From positions 1 to 38,617 of the IMG/VR virus record IMGVR_UViG_3300028840_007531: a DNA stretch of 38,617 nt; one strand, given 5' to 3'. Every line of letters begins with the position of its first letter. The first letter of the stretch is position 1. This DNA comes from a virus. Shown here piece after piece: positions 8,309-16,268 of this stretch. Made by a program: the position numbers and the translations under genes. The notes below the pieces were generated by a model. That model had not been told where the DNA came from. It saw only the letters and a list, made by a program, of their open reading frames with translations, and made no database searches.

Positions 8309-9030
8309 GAAACGAGGATTCCCCACGCCACGTCCTTCAACAACAGGTTTCCTCCGTCGGCTTGGGCATTTTCAAACCGCCCATAGAACGTTCCATTGCC
8401 CGTTATTTCCGTTTTGACATCGGTGTTTCCCTTGATCCCATCGCCAACGCGCTCGGCTGATTCATCGACTGCCCAACCGTTGTCAGGGATATCAATGGCG
8501 GGAACTGTTGAAGAATAATCGCTTTCTGAATCAACGCTCAACATCATACTTCCATTGCTTATCGCGTTATCGGAACCGCTACTGTCTTTTAATAACGCGA
8601 TTTTCAACATGACAATGACACGTTGAATTGAAATACCGGAGGGAAGACTAGCAACGGTGATATTTGGTAGGTTAAGACTTTGAGACGAATCCGTGATGGC
8701 AATTTCGTCGTCGCCGCCACTCCAAAAATCCATGTGGTACATGGACTTGTCCTTGAAGTCGTCTTCTATGCCCTTTCCCACAAAATACGTCACGCATTTA
8801 TGGAATTTCGGGTTCGAGCAAGAGGCGTAGAACGTCCATTCACCCGACGCATCGGGTGTCCAGCCCGCCGAGTAAATCCCGTTGGCGATATGCGACATCG
8901 AGCCTGACGCGAATGCGCCGTCCCCCTCATCATACACCGTGTAACTCACCGTCGCGGCCGTCGCGGGGTCGCCGCTGCTATCTAAGACCTGGATCTTCGT
9001 TTCAATGGCTTGATCGGTCTTTAATACCAT
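8296..9030 (-). CDS. tail protein with N-terminal Ig-like module, paralogue of 6524-7246
   Basis: This is a 244-residue protein. The first 90 residues match the Ig-like module of the protein at 6524-7246; the remaining 150 are unrelated to it. This is the modular pattern of tail adhesins that swap receptor-binding parts. The C-terminal half is beta-rich (IQRVIVMLKIALL, SMMLSVDSESDYS, GTFYGRFENAQ). The start ATG at 9030 follows the stop of the upstream gene by three bases. Confidence 0.75.
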   Translation of the reverse strand: MVLKTDQAIETKIQVLDSSGDPATAATVSYTVYDEGDGAFASGSMSHIANGIYSAGWTPDASGEWTFYASCSNPKFHKCVTYFVGKGIEDDFKDKSMYHMDFWSGGDDEIAITDSSQSLNLPNITVASLPSGISIQRVIVMLKIALLKDSSGSDNAISNGSMMLSVDSESDYSSTVPAIDIPDNGWAVDESAERVGDGIKGNTDVKTEITGNGTFYGRFENAQADGGNLLLKDVAWGILVSWKP

Positions 9031-9033
9031 ATA

Positions 9034-9855
9034 CTACATTTTCTCCTGAATGTTAATGGTGAAGTATCGGATCTGATCCGTGTTCTCTGGCTGAAAATCG
9101 ACGCCGCGCACGTAGGTGTCGCCGCTGAACTGGTAGGCGTCTAAGTCCACGTCGAACGTCACGTCCTCGCGGCCGTCAATCGCGTCGCGGAGCGCCTTCA
9201 CCACGCTGTCCGTCCACGACGTCGATGTTTCCTCTTGACATTTGAGTTGCCACGCGCGGTAGCCGCCGTAGGGCTTCTGCCGACGCTTGTACGCCGCGCT
9301 TTCCCACCCATCCCATTCCGCCACTACTGGATGCAGCGTCAGTTGAAGATCTGAACAATTCAACGCTTTCGCGTTCTCGTAGACGATGATGCGATCTAAG
9401 GAGACGTCGTCATCGACGACCGCGCCATTGAGATCGTGAGCCATATGTCCGATACTTGACATATCTGCACCGCTACCTGACGTCGCATCGGTGTCCGTGA
9501 AGTCACGGGTAATGAATTTCCAACTGGTAAAGTCGTCAGTGGTATAATACCAGTTGCGGTCATCCCAATCCGTATTCAATGTGAATCGAAAGGTCTTTCC
9601 ACTGTTGGTGCCTTTCATCCAAAACCCAAATTTATCCTTTGCAGACCAGTCCTTTGCTGATGAAAACGCTTTGACGATGTACCCATATTCATAGCTTCCC
9701 GATACATTCTCATATAATACGCAGTTGTCGCCTTCAATTTCATTGGTTTCATCGTCAGTTAATGTTACTTCGACGCTTCCAGAACCCGTATTTTCAATAG
9801 TCCATTCATTTGCGTCGTCCGCCCAAACCACTTCAGCCCCAACGACAATGGTCAC
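9034..9855 (-). CDS. tail protein with carbohydrate-binding-like N-terminal domain
   Basis: This is a 273-residue protein. Residues 1-170 form a beta-sandwich pattern resembling carbohydrate-binding modules (KFGFWMKGTNSGKTFRFTL, TSWKFITRDF, VSLDRIIVYE). Residues 190-273 (RAWQLKCQEE ... RYFTINIQEKM) match the C-terminal module of the protein at 5180-5701. The GTG start at 9855 overlaps the upstream stop as GTGA. It is likely a distal-tail or receptor-binding component; the binding target is unknown. Confidence 0.7.
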   Translation of the reverse strand: MTIVVGAEVVWADDANEWTIENTGSGSVEVTLTDDETNEIEGDNCVLYENVSGSYEYGYIVKAFSSAKDWSAKDKFGFWMKGTNSGKTFRFTLNTDWDDRNWYYTTDDFTSWKFITRDFTDTDATSGSGADMSSIGHMAHDLNGAVVDDDVSLDRIIVYENAKALNCSDLQLTLHPVVAEWDGWESAAYKRRQKPYGGYRAWQLKCQEETSTSWTDSVVKALRDAIDGREDVTFDVDLDAYQFSGDTYVRGVDFQPENTDQIRYFTINIQEKM

Positions 9856-10871
9856 CGGACATCCACTCCAATTGAGGCGATGCAGGCGCCGCGTCCATAC
9901 ACGTAGAGTGACGCCTCATTCTCCTGCACTTCCTCAAACGTGTAGTTGATTTGCTGAATCCCCGTGGATGAGTCATCGCTGTAGTATGTGGTGGCGTCGC
10001 CGAAGTCGATGGCTCGAAGTTTTCCGATGCGAACATACACTGTGGGGTTTAAAATCAGAGGCTCCGTCATCAGGTAGAGCGTGGAGCCCTGGGGAAAATC
10101 AAGTGCAACGGGCTCAAAATCGGTGTCCGCGGGAAGAATCCACGGACAAAGGATGATCGAGATGTGAACCACCGTGTTTGCGTTGTCCTTCGATATCTCC
10201 ACGGACCACGATGACCCCACATCAACGACGCCCCAGTAATCCGCCCACGCGTTTTCTTTGCTGTCCGTATCTTGCTGCCGATTCGTCCAATCCACCTGGC
10301 TCTCATCAACGCTGATGCTGACACCATTCGTCTCATCGTCACCTGCATTCTCGAAGTTCGTATCAGCACCCGACGTGTAGGCAAAACAATTCACGATGAG
10401 CGTGGCTTGGTTCGTATCGCCTGCGGGCGTGAAGCGACTTGTCAAACTTACGCTGAGTGACGTCGAATACGTTTGCAGGGATTCGCCGTCCACATCCGCA
10501 AAGTCAACACGCCCCATCTTAAAGTTCTTGATCTGCGCCACGCCGTCGGGCGTCCCCGATAACCCGTAGCCCTGCGCCAACACGGTTTGTGAGCCCGAAG
10601 GCAGATATGTGACGACTTCTTCGGTGACCCAGCTACTCGTCAACGCCTTCCCGTAGACCCAGCGATCACCGATTTTGAGGCGGAGCCACGCGGGGTTTGA
10701 TGTGTACTGCACCTCAAACTGTATCACATAGATGCCTGCGGTCGCAGGCTCAATGGAGCCGTAGCTGTGCAGGGTTTCCCACGACCCCGCGCCACTCGTC
10801 GAGTACGTGGTGTCCACATCGATGTCCTGTGATTCGGTGCTGATTTGCCGCGTCATCTCGCTGAGAAACAT
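9852..10871 (-). CDS. tail-tip structural protein
   Basis: This 339-residue beta-rich protein is encoded directly after the tape measure gene, the position normally held by a distal tail or tail-hub protein. The N-terminal half has a jelly-roll-like pattern (AGIYVIQFEVQYTSN, RLKIGDRWVYGKAL). The C-terminal half carries alternating strands ending in GACIASIGVDVR. A GGTGAT site lies upstream of the ATG at 10871. I do not recognise a specific family; the position supports a role linking tail tube to adhesins. Confidence 0.68.
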   Translation of the reverse strand: MFLSEMTRQISTESQDIDVDTTYSTSGAGSWETLHSYGSIEPATAGIYVIQFEVQYTSNPAWLRLKIGDRWVYGKALTSSWVTEEVVTYLPSGSQTVLAQGYGLSGTPDGVAQIKNFKMGRVDFADVDGESLQTYSTSLSVSLTSRFTPAGDTNQATLIVNCFAYTSGADTNFENAGDDETNGVSISVDESQVDWTNRQQDTDSKENAWADYWGVVDVGSSWSVEISKDNANTVVHISIILCPWILPADTDFEPVALDFPQGSTLYLMTEPLILNPTVYVRIGKLRAIDFGDATTYYSDDSSTGIQQINYTFEEVQENEASLYVYGRGACIASIGVDVR

Positions 10872-10881
10872 GGTATATCAC

Positions 10882-13086
10882 CTAAATTGGAAACCGTGTC
10901 GACCCCACCCGGCCACCCGAGAGCGATGGCGTGGACGCGGCGCCGCGGCGGATGGTGGTGCCGCTGCGGATCCGCTTCTGCTCGCTGGGGGCCTGCGAGG
11001 AACTGGCTTCCACCGTCACGCTTTTGAGGACTTCCTGAATCTGCACCGTCACCATCTCGGCGACGCCCTCATCCACGGATCCCGCCACGTAGACGAGGGG
11101 ACCATTAAACACTTGTTGGACGCGGGTCGGCGTCCGCATCATATAGCCGCCGCTGCCCCTTCTGGGAGAAATGTTTACGTCTTCGGCGCCGGCTTCACCC
11201 GCCAAAAAGAGGGTGGGTCTGTCAACGGTTTGTGAAACACCCGATGCTCCGGGGATGACGGGGATTACGCTGGGCGCGCCTTCCTCCTCAATGGATCCCG
11301 CGGGGCCAGCAAAGCCTTGGCCTGAAGCCAGTTTCTTCATGTTGTCATACATCTTAGCTCGGAGGGCAAGCTTATCAGCGTTGAATTGTTTCTCGGCTTC
11401 AATCCGCTGTTGATTCGCGGTCTCAGTAATACTTAATAATTCTTCTTGTTTTTGTGTTTCCAGCGTCGCCAAGTCTTTGGCGTGTTGTTCCTCAAGGGTT
11501 TTTTCTTCCGCGCGGATCGCGGCGATGTCTGACGCCTTCTTATCCTCAACCTTCATGATGGCGTCTGCTCGCTCGGCTTCGATGGAGGCTTCTGCGTCAC
11601 TAAACCGTTGTTCGGCCTCAAGCTCCTGCACACGATAGGTGTCATTGAGTTTACCCCGCTCTTCGTTGAGTTGTTTCTCCAATCGCTCAATGAAGAGCTT
11701 CTTGTTCGCGTAAGACGTATCAGATTCTTCGATGGCCTGCTTCTCTTTTAGGAACTGCAGTTCCAAGGCATTGACTTCTTGACTGCGAAGCCCCCGTATC
11801 GCGTCTAAATGCTCACGTTCTGCATCAAGCTTTCCATTGTAGAACCTGTTTAGCTCCGAAAGCTGTTTACCATAATAGGCCTCATACTGCGCGACGACGC
11901 CGTCCCAGCCACTCGCGTTCACCGCGATAAGGTCCAGCCACGCCTGCTGGGCAGAGCTCAGTTGATTACCGTAACTCGCGTCAAGAACGTTTTCAAGAGC
12001 CGTATACTTGTCCTGTACCGTAAAGACCATCTCGTCGATGGCTGCGAGTTGTTCCCGATAAGCTTCTTTAACGGCCTTCATCTGTCCCAGCAACTCCACT
12101 CTGAAGTCGCGTCCCATACTCGTGATTGTGTCCCTGACACCGCCGAAGTTCATGGAAACTGCGGCCGCGAATACGCCGACGGCCGCGATAACCCACCCGA
12201 TGGGGCCCATCAACGCCTTCACGGCGACGTTGAGGCCGTGGATGACGCCTGTGACGCCTCCGATGCTTGTGATGAGGTGGGGCAGCGTTGTGGCCGCCAT
12301 CAAGCCGATGGTGGGAGATAAATCCGCAAAGAGTCCACTGAATTGACCGAGGGGACCTAACGCGCCTGCGACACTGGTTTTCGCGTTATCTATTTTGGCG
12401 TTCCACTGTTCCTGCGCGATCTGGGCTTCAGACGTTGTCCCTTCCAATACGCGGGCTTTCTCCCGCAACGATTCAATTGCCGCTGTCTGAAACGCGGTCT
12501 TACGCTCCGCGTCCGTGAGCTGCGCCGAGGTCTTCCCAATCGACGTCGCGTAGGCGGCTTGGGCTTGCTCGGCGTGGACGATGATGCCGAGGTTGTCAAG
12601 GATAAATCGTGATTGGCGGCCGATACCAGTTGTCAGGTCTTGGACGGCTTGCAGGGTGGTGCGGCCCATCGCGTGACCCACGTCCATCGCCGCCGCGAAG
12701 AGATCATTCAACTCGTCGGCGGGCAGGTTCAGGGCCAGGGCTTGGTTGGCGGCGGTGAGGAGGTCGATGTCGCTGACGGTGTTCCGCGTCACCTCGCGGA
12801 GGCTTTCGATGTTGACGTTGGTCGCGCCGACTTCCCGAATCATGGCATCGAAGCCCGCGCGCAGCGTGTCCAGTCGTCCCGTTAACTCGAAGATTTCGGT
12901 GGCGGAGCGGACGGCGCCCTGCACCATGTCTCGTAAGAGGACGCCAGCGGCGATGGACGCCGACTTCTGCAGTCCCTTGAATCCGGTGGAGAGGGCGTCG
13001 GCTTCCCGCCGAATAGACTGTAAACTGCCTTTGACGCCTTGGATCTGCGCGAGGATTCGTAGATACACGTTGGGAAAATCAGGCAT
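10882..13086 (-). CDS. tail tape measure protein
   Basis: This 734-residue protein starts with a helical stretch typical of tape measure proteins (GVKGSLQSIRREADALSTGFKGLQKSASIAAGVLLRDMVQGA). It contains a hydrophobic, membrane-active-looking region at about 250-310 (MGPIGWVIAAVGVFAAAV) and a long charged coiled coil at about 400-600. An AGGAG site precedes the ATG. At roughly 1.5 angstrom per residue, 734 residues would give a tail near 110 nm, which fits a siphovirus of modest tail length. The neighbours (chaperone and gp10-like protein upstream, tail tip downstream) agree. Confidence 0.92.
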   Translation of the reverse strand: MPDFPNVYLRILAQIQGVKGSLQSIRREADALSTGFKGLQKSASIAAGVLLRDMVQGAVRSATEIFELTGRLDTLRAGFDAMIREVGATNVNIESLREVTRNTVSDIDLLTAANQALALNLPADELNDLFAAAMDVGHAMGRTTLQAVQDLTTGIGRQSRFILDNLGIIVHAEQAQAAYATSIGKTSAQLTDAERKTAFQTAAIESLREKARVLEGTTSEAQIAQEQWNAKIDNAKTSVAGALGPLGQFSGLFADLSPTIGLMAATTLPHLITSIGGVTGVIHGLNVAVKALMGPIGWVIAAVGVFAAAVSMNFGGVRDTITSMGRDFRVELLGQMKAVKEAYREQLAAIDEMVFTVQDKYTALENVLDASYGNQLSSAQQAWLDLIAVNASGWDGVVAQYEAYYGKQLSELNRFYNGKLDAEREHLDAIRGLRSQEVNALELQFLKEKQAIEESDTSYANKKLFIERLEKQLNEERGKLNDTYRVQELEAEQRFSDAEASIEAERADAIMKVEDKKASDIAAIRAEEKTLEEQHAKDLATLETQKQEELLSITETANQQRIEAEKQFNADKLALRAKMYDNMKKLASGQGFAGPAGSIEEEGAPSVIPVIPGASGVSQTVDRPTLFLAGEAGAEDVNISPRRGSGGYMMRTPTRVQQVFNGPLVYVAGSVDEGVAEMVTVQIQEVLKSVTVEASSSQAPSEQKRIRSGTTIRRGAASTPSLSGGRVGSTRFPI

Positions 13087-13097
13087 TGCTTATACTC

Positions 13098-13454
13098 CTA
13101 ATAACTAAATAATGGGGCGAGGTGCTTCCACAGGATTTGGGAGAGGTGGTTGGTGACGGCGTCGATACTTGGCCGGATGAAGGGCTGCGCCCGCATTTTT
13201 GAGGTTCCGTACTCCACGTAGAAGCCGTAGTACAGCATCTCGATGATGGCTTCCAGCTGTCTCCGCTGCTTGACCGAGAGGCTTCGCTGGAGAGCCCCCG
13301 TGTCCACGGGAACCAGTTCATGGGCTCGCGCTGCGATGGCTTCCGCGATCTCCAGTAACGCGCGGTTCACGGCGGCGTCAAGTCCAGCGATGGATGCGTC
13401 GAGGGCGCTACGTAGCTCGGTGAGTCCATGAACCTCCACAAGAGCCATATTCAT
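13098..13454 (-). CDS. HK97 gp10-like head-tail connector / tail completion protein
   Basis: This is a 118-residue protein with the HK97-gp10 family signature. ELVPVDTGALQRSL occurs in the middle and is followed by YYGFYVEYGTSKMRAQPF, which leads into the IRPSID motif. The ATG overlaps the stop of the -1 frameshift extension of the tail chaperone (ATGA). Members of this family usually lie between connector and tail-terminator genes; here the gene is just upstream of the tape measure gene, a less common position. Confidence 0.85.
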   Translation of the reverse strand: MNMALVEVHGLTELRSALDASIAGLDAAVNRALLEIAEAIAARAHELVPVDTGALQRSLSVKQRRQLEAIIEMLYYGFYVEYGTSKMRAQPFIRPSIDAVTNHLSQILWKHLAPLFSY

Positions 13455-13986
13455 CGTTTCCGTGTTTGGTTATGCATCCAGTGGAGCCCCGCCAACAGAA
13501 ACGCGGATTGGTGGGGCATCAGGTCGCCGACCACGTCAGGCGTCACCTTGAATTCATAGCAGAGAAGCCATAGGTTACGGGCGTCCGGCGTGTAGCGTAT
13601 CCACTGGGTCAAAGAGTCTACTGTAAAAAAATGTTAGAGTCCTCATTAATGGCGTTGATAATCAGCGCGGTTTCCGTTGGATTCATCGCCAGAATCTTGT
13701 CTTTCGTGACGTTTGCGTCAGCTTTACTCAGCATCATATAGAGTATTTCGAGGCCTTGCTCATTCTCGTCACTGATTTTACTGATGGAAAGCGACTCCTC
13801 GTTTGTTAGGCGCTTGTAGCGGACGATGATGTCAAGCTCCTCAACGGGGACTTCACGTATTTCCTCTACGCTTGTGACGAAGTCGTCGATGTCGAAGTCC
13901 TTGAACTGGCCTTCCCGCTGATCCTTAAACTCGCGGAGCCGTCGCATCCGTTTTTCGCGTGGCGTCTCGCCTTTGTTTTCTGTCAA
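13451..13986 (-). CDS. tail assembly chaperone, long form made by -1 frameshift
   Basis: This entry is the join of the 122-residue chaperone frame with a -1 frame open from about 13630 to 13451. After reading TTT TTA in the slippery heptamer T TTT TTA (13626-13632), a shift back by one base continues as TVDSLTQWIRYTPDAR and ends HNQTRKR, adding about 57 residues. The short-plus-extended pair just upstream of the tape measure gene is the lambda gpG/gpGT arrangement. The extended product is thought to recruit tail tube subunits to the tape measure. The extension frame has no start codon of its own with an adequate ribosome site, which supports frameshifting. Confidence 0.8.
13618..13986 (-). 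CDS. tail assembly chaperone, short form (gpG-like)
   Basis: This is a 122-residue, mainly helical and acidic protein (ISKISDENEQGLEILYMMLS). It ends NIFLQ just after the slippery run. The preferred start is TTG at 13986, which has GGAG eight bases upstream; a GTG at 13995 directly abuts that site and is too close. Together with its frameshifted form it occupies the canonical tail assembly chaperone position between tail tube and tape measure. Confidence 0.8.
   Translation of the reverse strand: MTENKGETPREKRMRRLREFKDQREGQFKDFDIDDFVTSVEEIREVPVEELDIIVRYKRLTNEESLSISKISDENEQGLEILYMMLSKADANVTKDKILAMNPTETALIINAINEDSNIFLQ
13626..13632 (-). promoter_or_regulatory. -1 ribosomal frameshift site T TTT TTA
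   Basis: On the minus strand the bases read AACATTTTTTTACAGTAG. In the chaperone frame this is ATT TTT TTA CAG TAG, giving the X XXY YYZ heptamer T TTT TTA, two codons before the stop. This heptamer is the same as the HIV-1 gag-pol slip site. The -1 frame is open for 57 codons beyond it. Confidence 0.82.
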
Positions 13987-14170
13987 AATATTCACTCCAT
14001 GAAAGCTTCTTTAAATAGAGCCGACGCGCCGTCGCCGTGTTATAGACGACGTTGAGGCGCGGAAACTCTTCCTTGATGATGTGTTGCAGCCGCTCAATCT
14101 CGCTGAGGGGCCCCCAACAAATCAACCCGAAATTGAGATAGACCTCGCGGTTTTTCTCATTGAAATCCAT
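13925..14170 (-). CDS. small hypothetical protein between tail tube and chaperone
   Basis: This is an 81-residue protein starting MDFNEKNREVYLNFG. The ATG at 14170 is chosen over earlier in-frame starts because AGGTG lies seven bases upstream. The C-terminal 20 residues overlap the start of the chaperone gene in another frame. The sequence is amphipathic with a basic C-terminus. Its position suggests a tail assembly role, but I recognise no family. Confidence 0.62.
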   Translation of the reverse strand: MDFNEKNREVYLNFGLICWGPLSEIERLQHIIKEEFPRLNVVYNTATARRLYLKKLSWSEYFDRKQRRDATRKTDATAPRV

Positions 14171-14187
14171 AAAATACACCTGTCTGA

Positions 14188-14580
14188 TTAGACGGGTAGC
14201 GTCAGTGACTTGCCTTCGCCAGCGACGTTTTCGAGGACGATGCCGTCCTGCGTGACCGTCATCTCCCAACTCGTGAAGATGGCGTCGTTGATCTTGTAGA
14301 ATCCACCGCCGCCTCCACTGCCCGCGGGATGCACCTCGATGTCCGTTGCGGTGCCTGCCTCCACGAGGGTCGCGTAGGTGTTGTCGATGTACAGGAAGTC
14401 GATGGTGAACGGGAAACTCTTGTTACCGTCCTCCAGGATCGCCGGCATGTCGCCGTCGGTGCCGATGAAGTAGGCCTTGATGACGTCTGTGCTGATGCCG
14501 ACGGTGCAGCCGGTGCCGTAGCCCACGGCAGTGTCTGCGATGTAGATGTCTACGTCTCTGCCGATTACTGGTGTACTCAT
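14188..14580 (-). CDS. major tail tube protein
   Basis: This is a 130-residue protein starting MSTPVIGRDVDIYI. The beta-rich pattern (CTVGISTDVIKAYFI, FPFTIDFLYIDNTYATLVEAG, a Gly-rich loop, then FTSWEMTVTQDG) fits small phage tail tube proteins. Position supports it: after the tail terminator and before chaperone and tape measure. AAGGAGG lies nine bases before the ATG. The RNA just upstream carries hammerhead-like ribozyme copy A. Confidence 0.82.
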   Translation of the reverse strand: MSTPVIGRDVDIYIADTAVGYGTGCTVGISTDVIKAYFIGTDGDMPAILEDGNKSFPFTIDFLYIDNTYATLVEAGTATDIEVHPAGSGGGGGFYKINDAIFTSWEMTVTQDGIVLENVAGEGKSLTLPV

Positions 14581-14606
14581 GGTTTTTCCTCCTTTTCAAT
14601 TCGATT

Positions 14607-14662
14607 TATGCTTTCTATCCCCTTTCGGGGATTCATCAGCCCCGTCAATTCGGGGAAGCATA
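14607..14662 (-). ncRNA. hammerhead-like self-cleaving ribozyme, copy A (type III)
   Basis: Minus-strand RNA in order: stem III 5' strand UAUGCU (14662-14657), H17 U (14656), stem I CCCCG / loop AAUUGA / CGGGG (14655-14640), core CUGAUGA (14639-14633), stem II AUCCCC / GAAA / GGGGAU (14632-14617), an extra A, then GAA (14615-14613) and stem III 3' strand AGCAUA (14612-14607). Cleavage is predicted after 14656, triplet CUU. The stop codon of the upstream gene is in loop I. The unpaired A before GAA departs from the usual consensus. Confidence 0.82.
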
Positions 14663-15124
14663 CGTCGCTAACTTATATAGAAAATCCGTCAACAATACGG
14701 GGTACAGTTGATCCCTATATGCTTCATAATGGTCGTTGGAGATCATGTGCCATCGGAGACCCCACTGCTCGCGGATGCTCCGCACAAACGCGTCTCTAGA
14801 TACCTCGTCTTTCATCGTATCGAGTTCTTCGGCGACCAACAGGAAGGCGAGGGCCAGCCACTGCCGGTAGTACCGGTCTTCCTCCATAATGTAGGTGAGG
14901 ACCTTCACCATGGTTTGGAGGACTTGGTGAAAATTATTATCGTCAAGGCCACGCCGCTGCTGTAACTCCTCAAGCGTATACGTGTTCTCCAGACGCTGAA
15001 AGACCCGCTGCAGAATCAGGGTCTGTGGATGGGTGGCGGGGCGTTCAGGCACCACCGCGTTCAGGAGGGGTATGAGGCGGTTGATGACGCCCTTCACCAC
15101 ATGGAGCTTCACGGTGTCAGCCAT
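14645..15124 (-). CDS. hypothetical helical protein upstream of the tail tube gene
   Basis: This is a 159-residue, largely alpha-helical protein (TLEELQQRRGLDDNNFHQVLQTMVKVLTYIMEE ... RYYRQWLALAFLLVAEEL). The start ATG overlaps the upstream stop as TAATG. Its last codons and stop fall inside hammerhead copy A, so predicted cleavage lies inside the coding region, within the fourth-last codon counting the stop. It may be remotely related to the protein at 19545-20093 (both have a xYYxxWxxxF helix), but the similarity is weak. The role is unknown. Confidence 0.72.
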   Translation of the reverse strand: MADTVKLHVVKGVINRLIPLLNAVVPERPATHPQTLILQRVFQRLENTYTLEELQQRRGLDDNNFHQVLQTMVKVLTYIMEEDRYYRQWLALAFLLVAEELDTMKDEVSRDAFVRSIREQWGLRWHMISNDHYEAYRDQLYPVLLTDFLYKLATYASPN

Positions 15125-15594
15125 TAGATGTCACGGATTACAGTGGCTTGAATCAGGAACCGCAGGATGGGCGGCTCACGATTCAACTCGTCGAGGGCGA
15201 CGCCCGAGCCGTTTAACACCACTTCCTTGATGTTGGTGAGGCCCGTCCGATTCGCTTTGAGGATACGTTTCACTTCTTGCTGCATCTGCCACCGATATTT
15301 TTTCGCTAACCCCGCGCCCTTTGAGCTGGCGCGGATGACGGGAACCCACACGTTGAAGTCGTAGGTCGCGTACACCCACACCTCGGGGCATCCCAGCGCG
15401 AGGGGCACACTGTACTCGCTGGACTCGGAAATCGAGAGCTGGGGGCCGAGGAAATCGTCGTCGTACCACCCCGTGGAACATAAGACTTCGCTTTCGTCGC
15501 CGCCGAGGGTGTCAATGGCCCCGTCGAGGTCTGCGGCGCCGTCCCACCCCGCGATCAACGCGGTGCGGAGGGTGATGAGGGGATCTGCGTCCAT
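15124..15594 (-). CDS. probable tail terminator / minor tail protein
   Basis: This is a 156-residue protein whose position (after the head closure gene and before the tail tube) is that of the tail terminator. The sequence has an N-terminal helix (LITLRTALIAGWDG), a beta sheet core (CPEVWVYATYDFNVWVPVI) and a C-terminal strand (PPILRFLIQATVIRDI). That pattern matches the alpha/beta fold of gpU/Gp17-like terminators. Family membership rests on context and pattern only. Confidence 0.62.
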   Translation of the reverse strand: MDADPLITLRTALIAGWDGAADLDGAIDTLGGDESEVLCSTGWYDDDFLGPQLSISESSEYSVPLALGCPEVWVYATYDFNVWVPVIRASSKGAGLAKKYRWQMQQEVKRILKANRTGLTNIKEVVLNGSGVALDELNREPPILRFLIQATVIRDI

Positions 15595-15944
15595 TAGGTG
15601 CCTTCCTCCATCAGTTTCAGCATGGCTTCAAGGTGCAGGGTTGAGCCTTGAAGGGTGACGGTGTCCACGTGCAGCACCGCGTACTTGGTGGAGCCATACA
15701 GGATGTAGTCGTTGGCTTGGACGTCGCTGTCGCTCGTGAAGAGGCCGAGGTAATCGGCGTCCGCGAAGCGCCCCGCAAGGCTTTGGTACGGTCTTGCCCG
15801 TCGGGGCTGGATGATGGCGCGCTCCGACGCCTGCAGCGTCCACGTGGGCGCGCGGTCGCCGTAGTTGTCTTCCGCCCCCTTCGATTCACGGTAAATGTCT
15901 ACGGAGACCCCTTCCAGATCCACCAACACGTCAATATCCGTCAT
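15594..15944 (-). CDS. head-tail adaptor / head closure protein
   Basis: This is a 116-residue beta-rich protein (VSVDIYRESKG, APTWTLQASERAIIQPRR, DYILYGSTKYAVLHVDTV). The pattern and length match SPP1 gp16-like head closure proteins, which form a ring joining the adaptor to the tail. It sits between the connector gene (15947-16267) and the probable tail terminator, the usual order. Confidence 0.7.
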   Translation of the reverse strand: MTDIDVLVDLEGVSVDIYRESKGAEDNYGDRAPTWTLQASERAIIQPRRARPYQSLAGRFADADYLGLFTSDSDVQANDYILYGSTKYAVLHVDTVTLQGSTLHLEAMLKLMEEGT

Positions 15945-15946
15945 AC

Positions 15947-16267
15947 TTATTCGTCCAGTTCATCGGCGACGCGCCACCGATCCACCAGCCGCCGCGCGAC
16001 CCGCCGCACGTAGTTCCGCCATTCGGTGGTGCGCTGCGAGTAATCGACGCGGGTTGACCCCGCCGTGTATGTGGTGGGCGAGCGCTGGGCGATCATGATG
16101 GCGGTGAGGCGCATACTACACTTCTTCTTCTGGGTGGTGGTGATGGAGGCGCCGCCGAGCATATCGTCGAGGTCGCTGTCCGCCAGCGGAATCAGGTCGT
16201 CGATTTCGTCGTCGGTCAGGTTGGTGTGGATGAGGAGGCGCACATCCGATGCGTTACAATACGTCAT
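15947..16267 (-). CDS. head-tail connector protein (gp6-like adaptor)
   Basis: This is a 106-residue helical protein starting MTYCNASDVRLLIHTNLTDDEIDDLIPLADSDLD. This is the classic opening of gp6/gp15-like adaptors that bind under the portal. It ends with a basic helix (RVARRLVDRW). The neighbouring closure and terminator genes support the assignment. Confidence 0.8.
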   Translation of the reverse strand: MTYCNASDVRLLIHTNLTDDEIDDLIPLADSDLDDMLGGASITTTQKKKCSMRLTAIMIAQRSPTTYTAGSTRVDYSQRTTEWRNYVRRVARRLVDRWRVADELDE

Positions 16268-16268
16268 G

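Noticed and set aside
9655-9680. CTGATGA on the plus strand in the adhesin gene
   Set aside because: No closed stems or GAAA partner; chance match within coding sequence.
14581-14660. Intrinsic terminator before the tail tube gene
   Set aside because: The GC hairpins lack a following U-run and are explained in full by the hammerhead-like fold.
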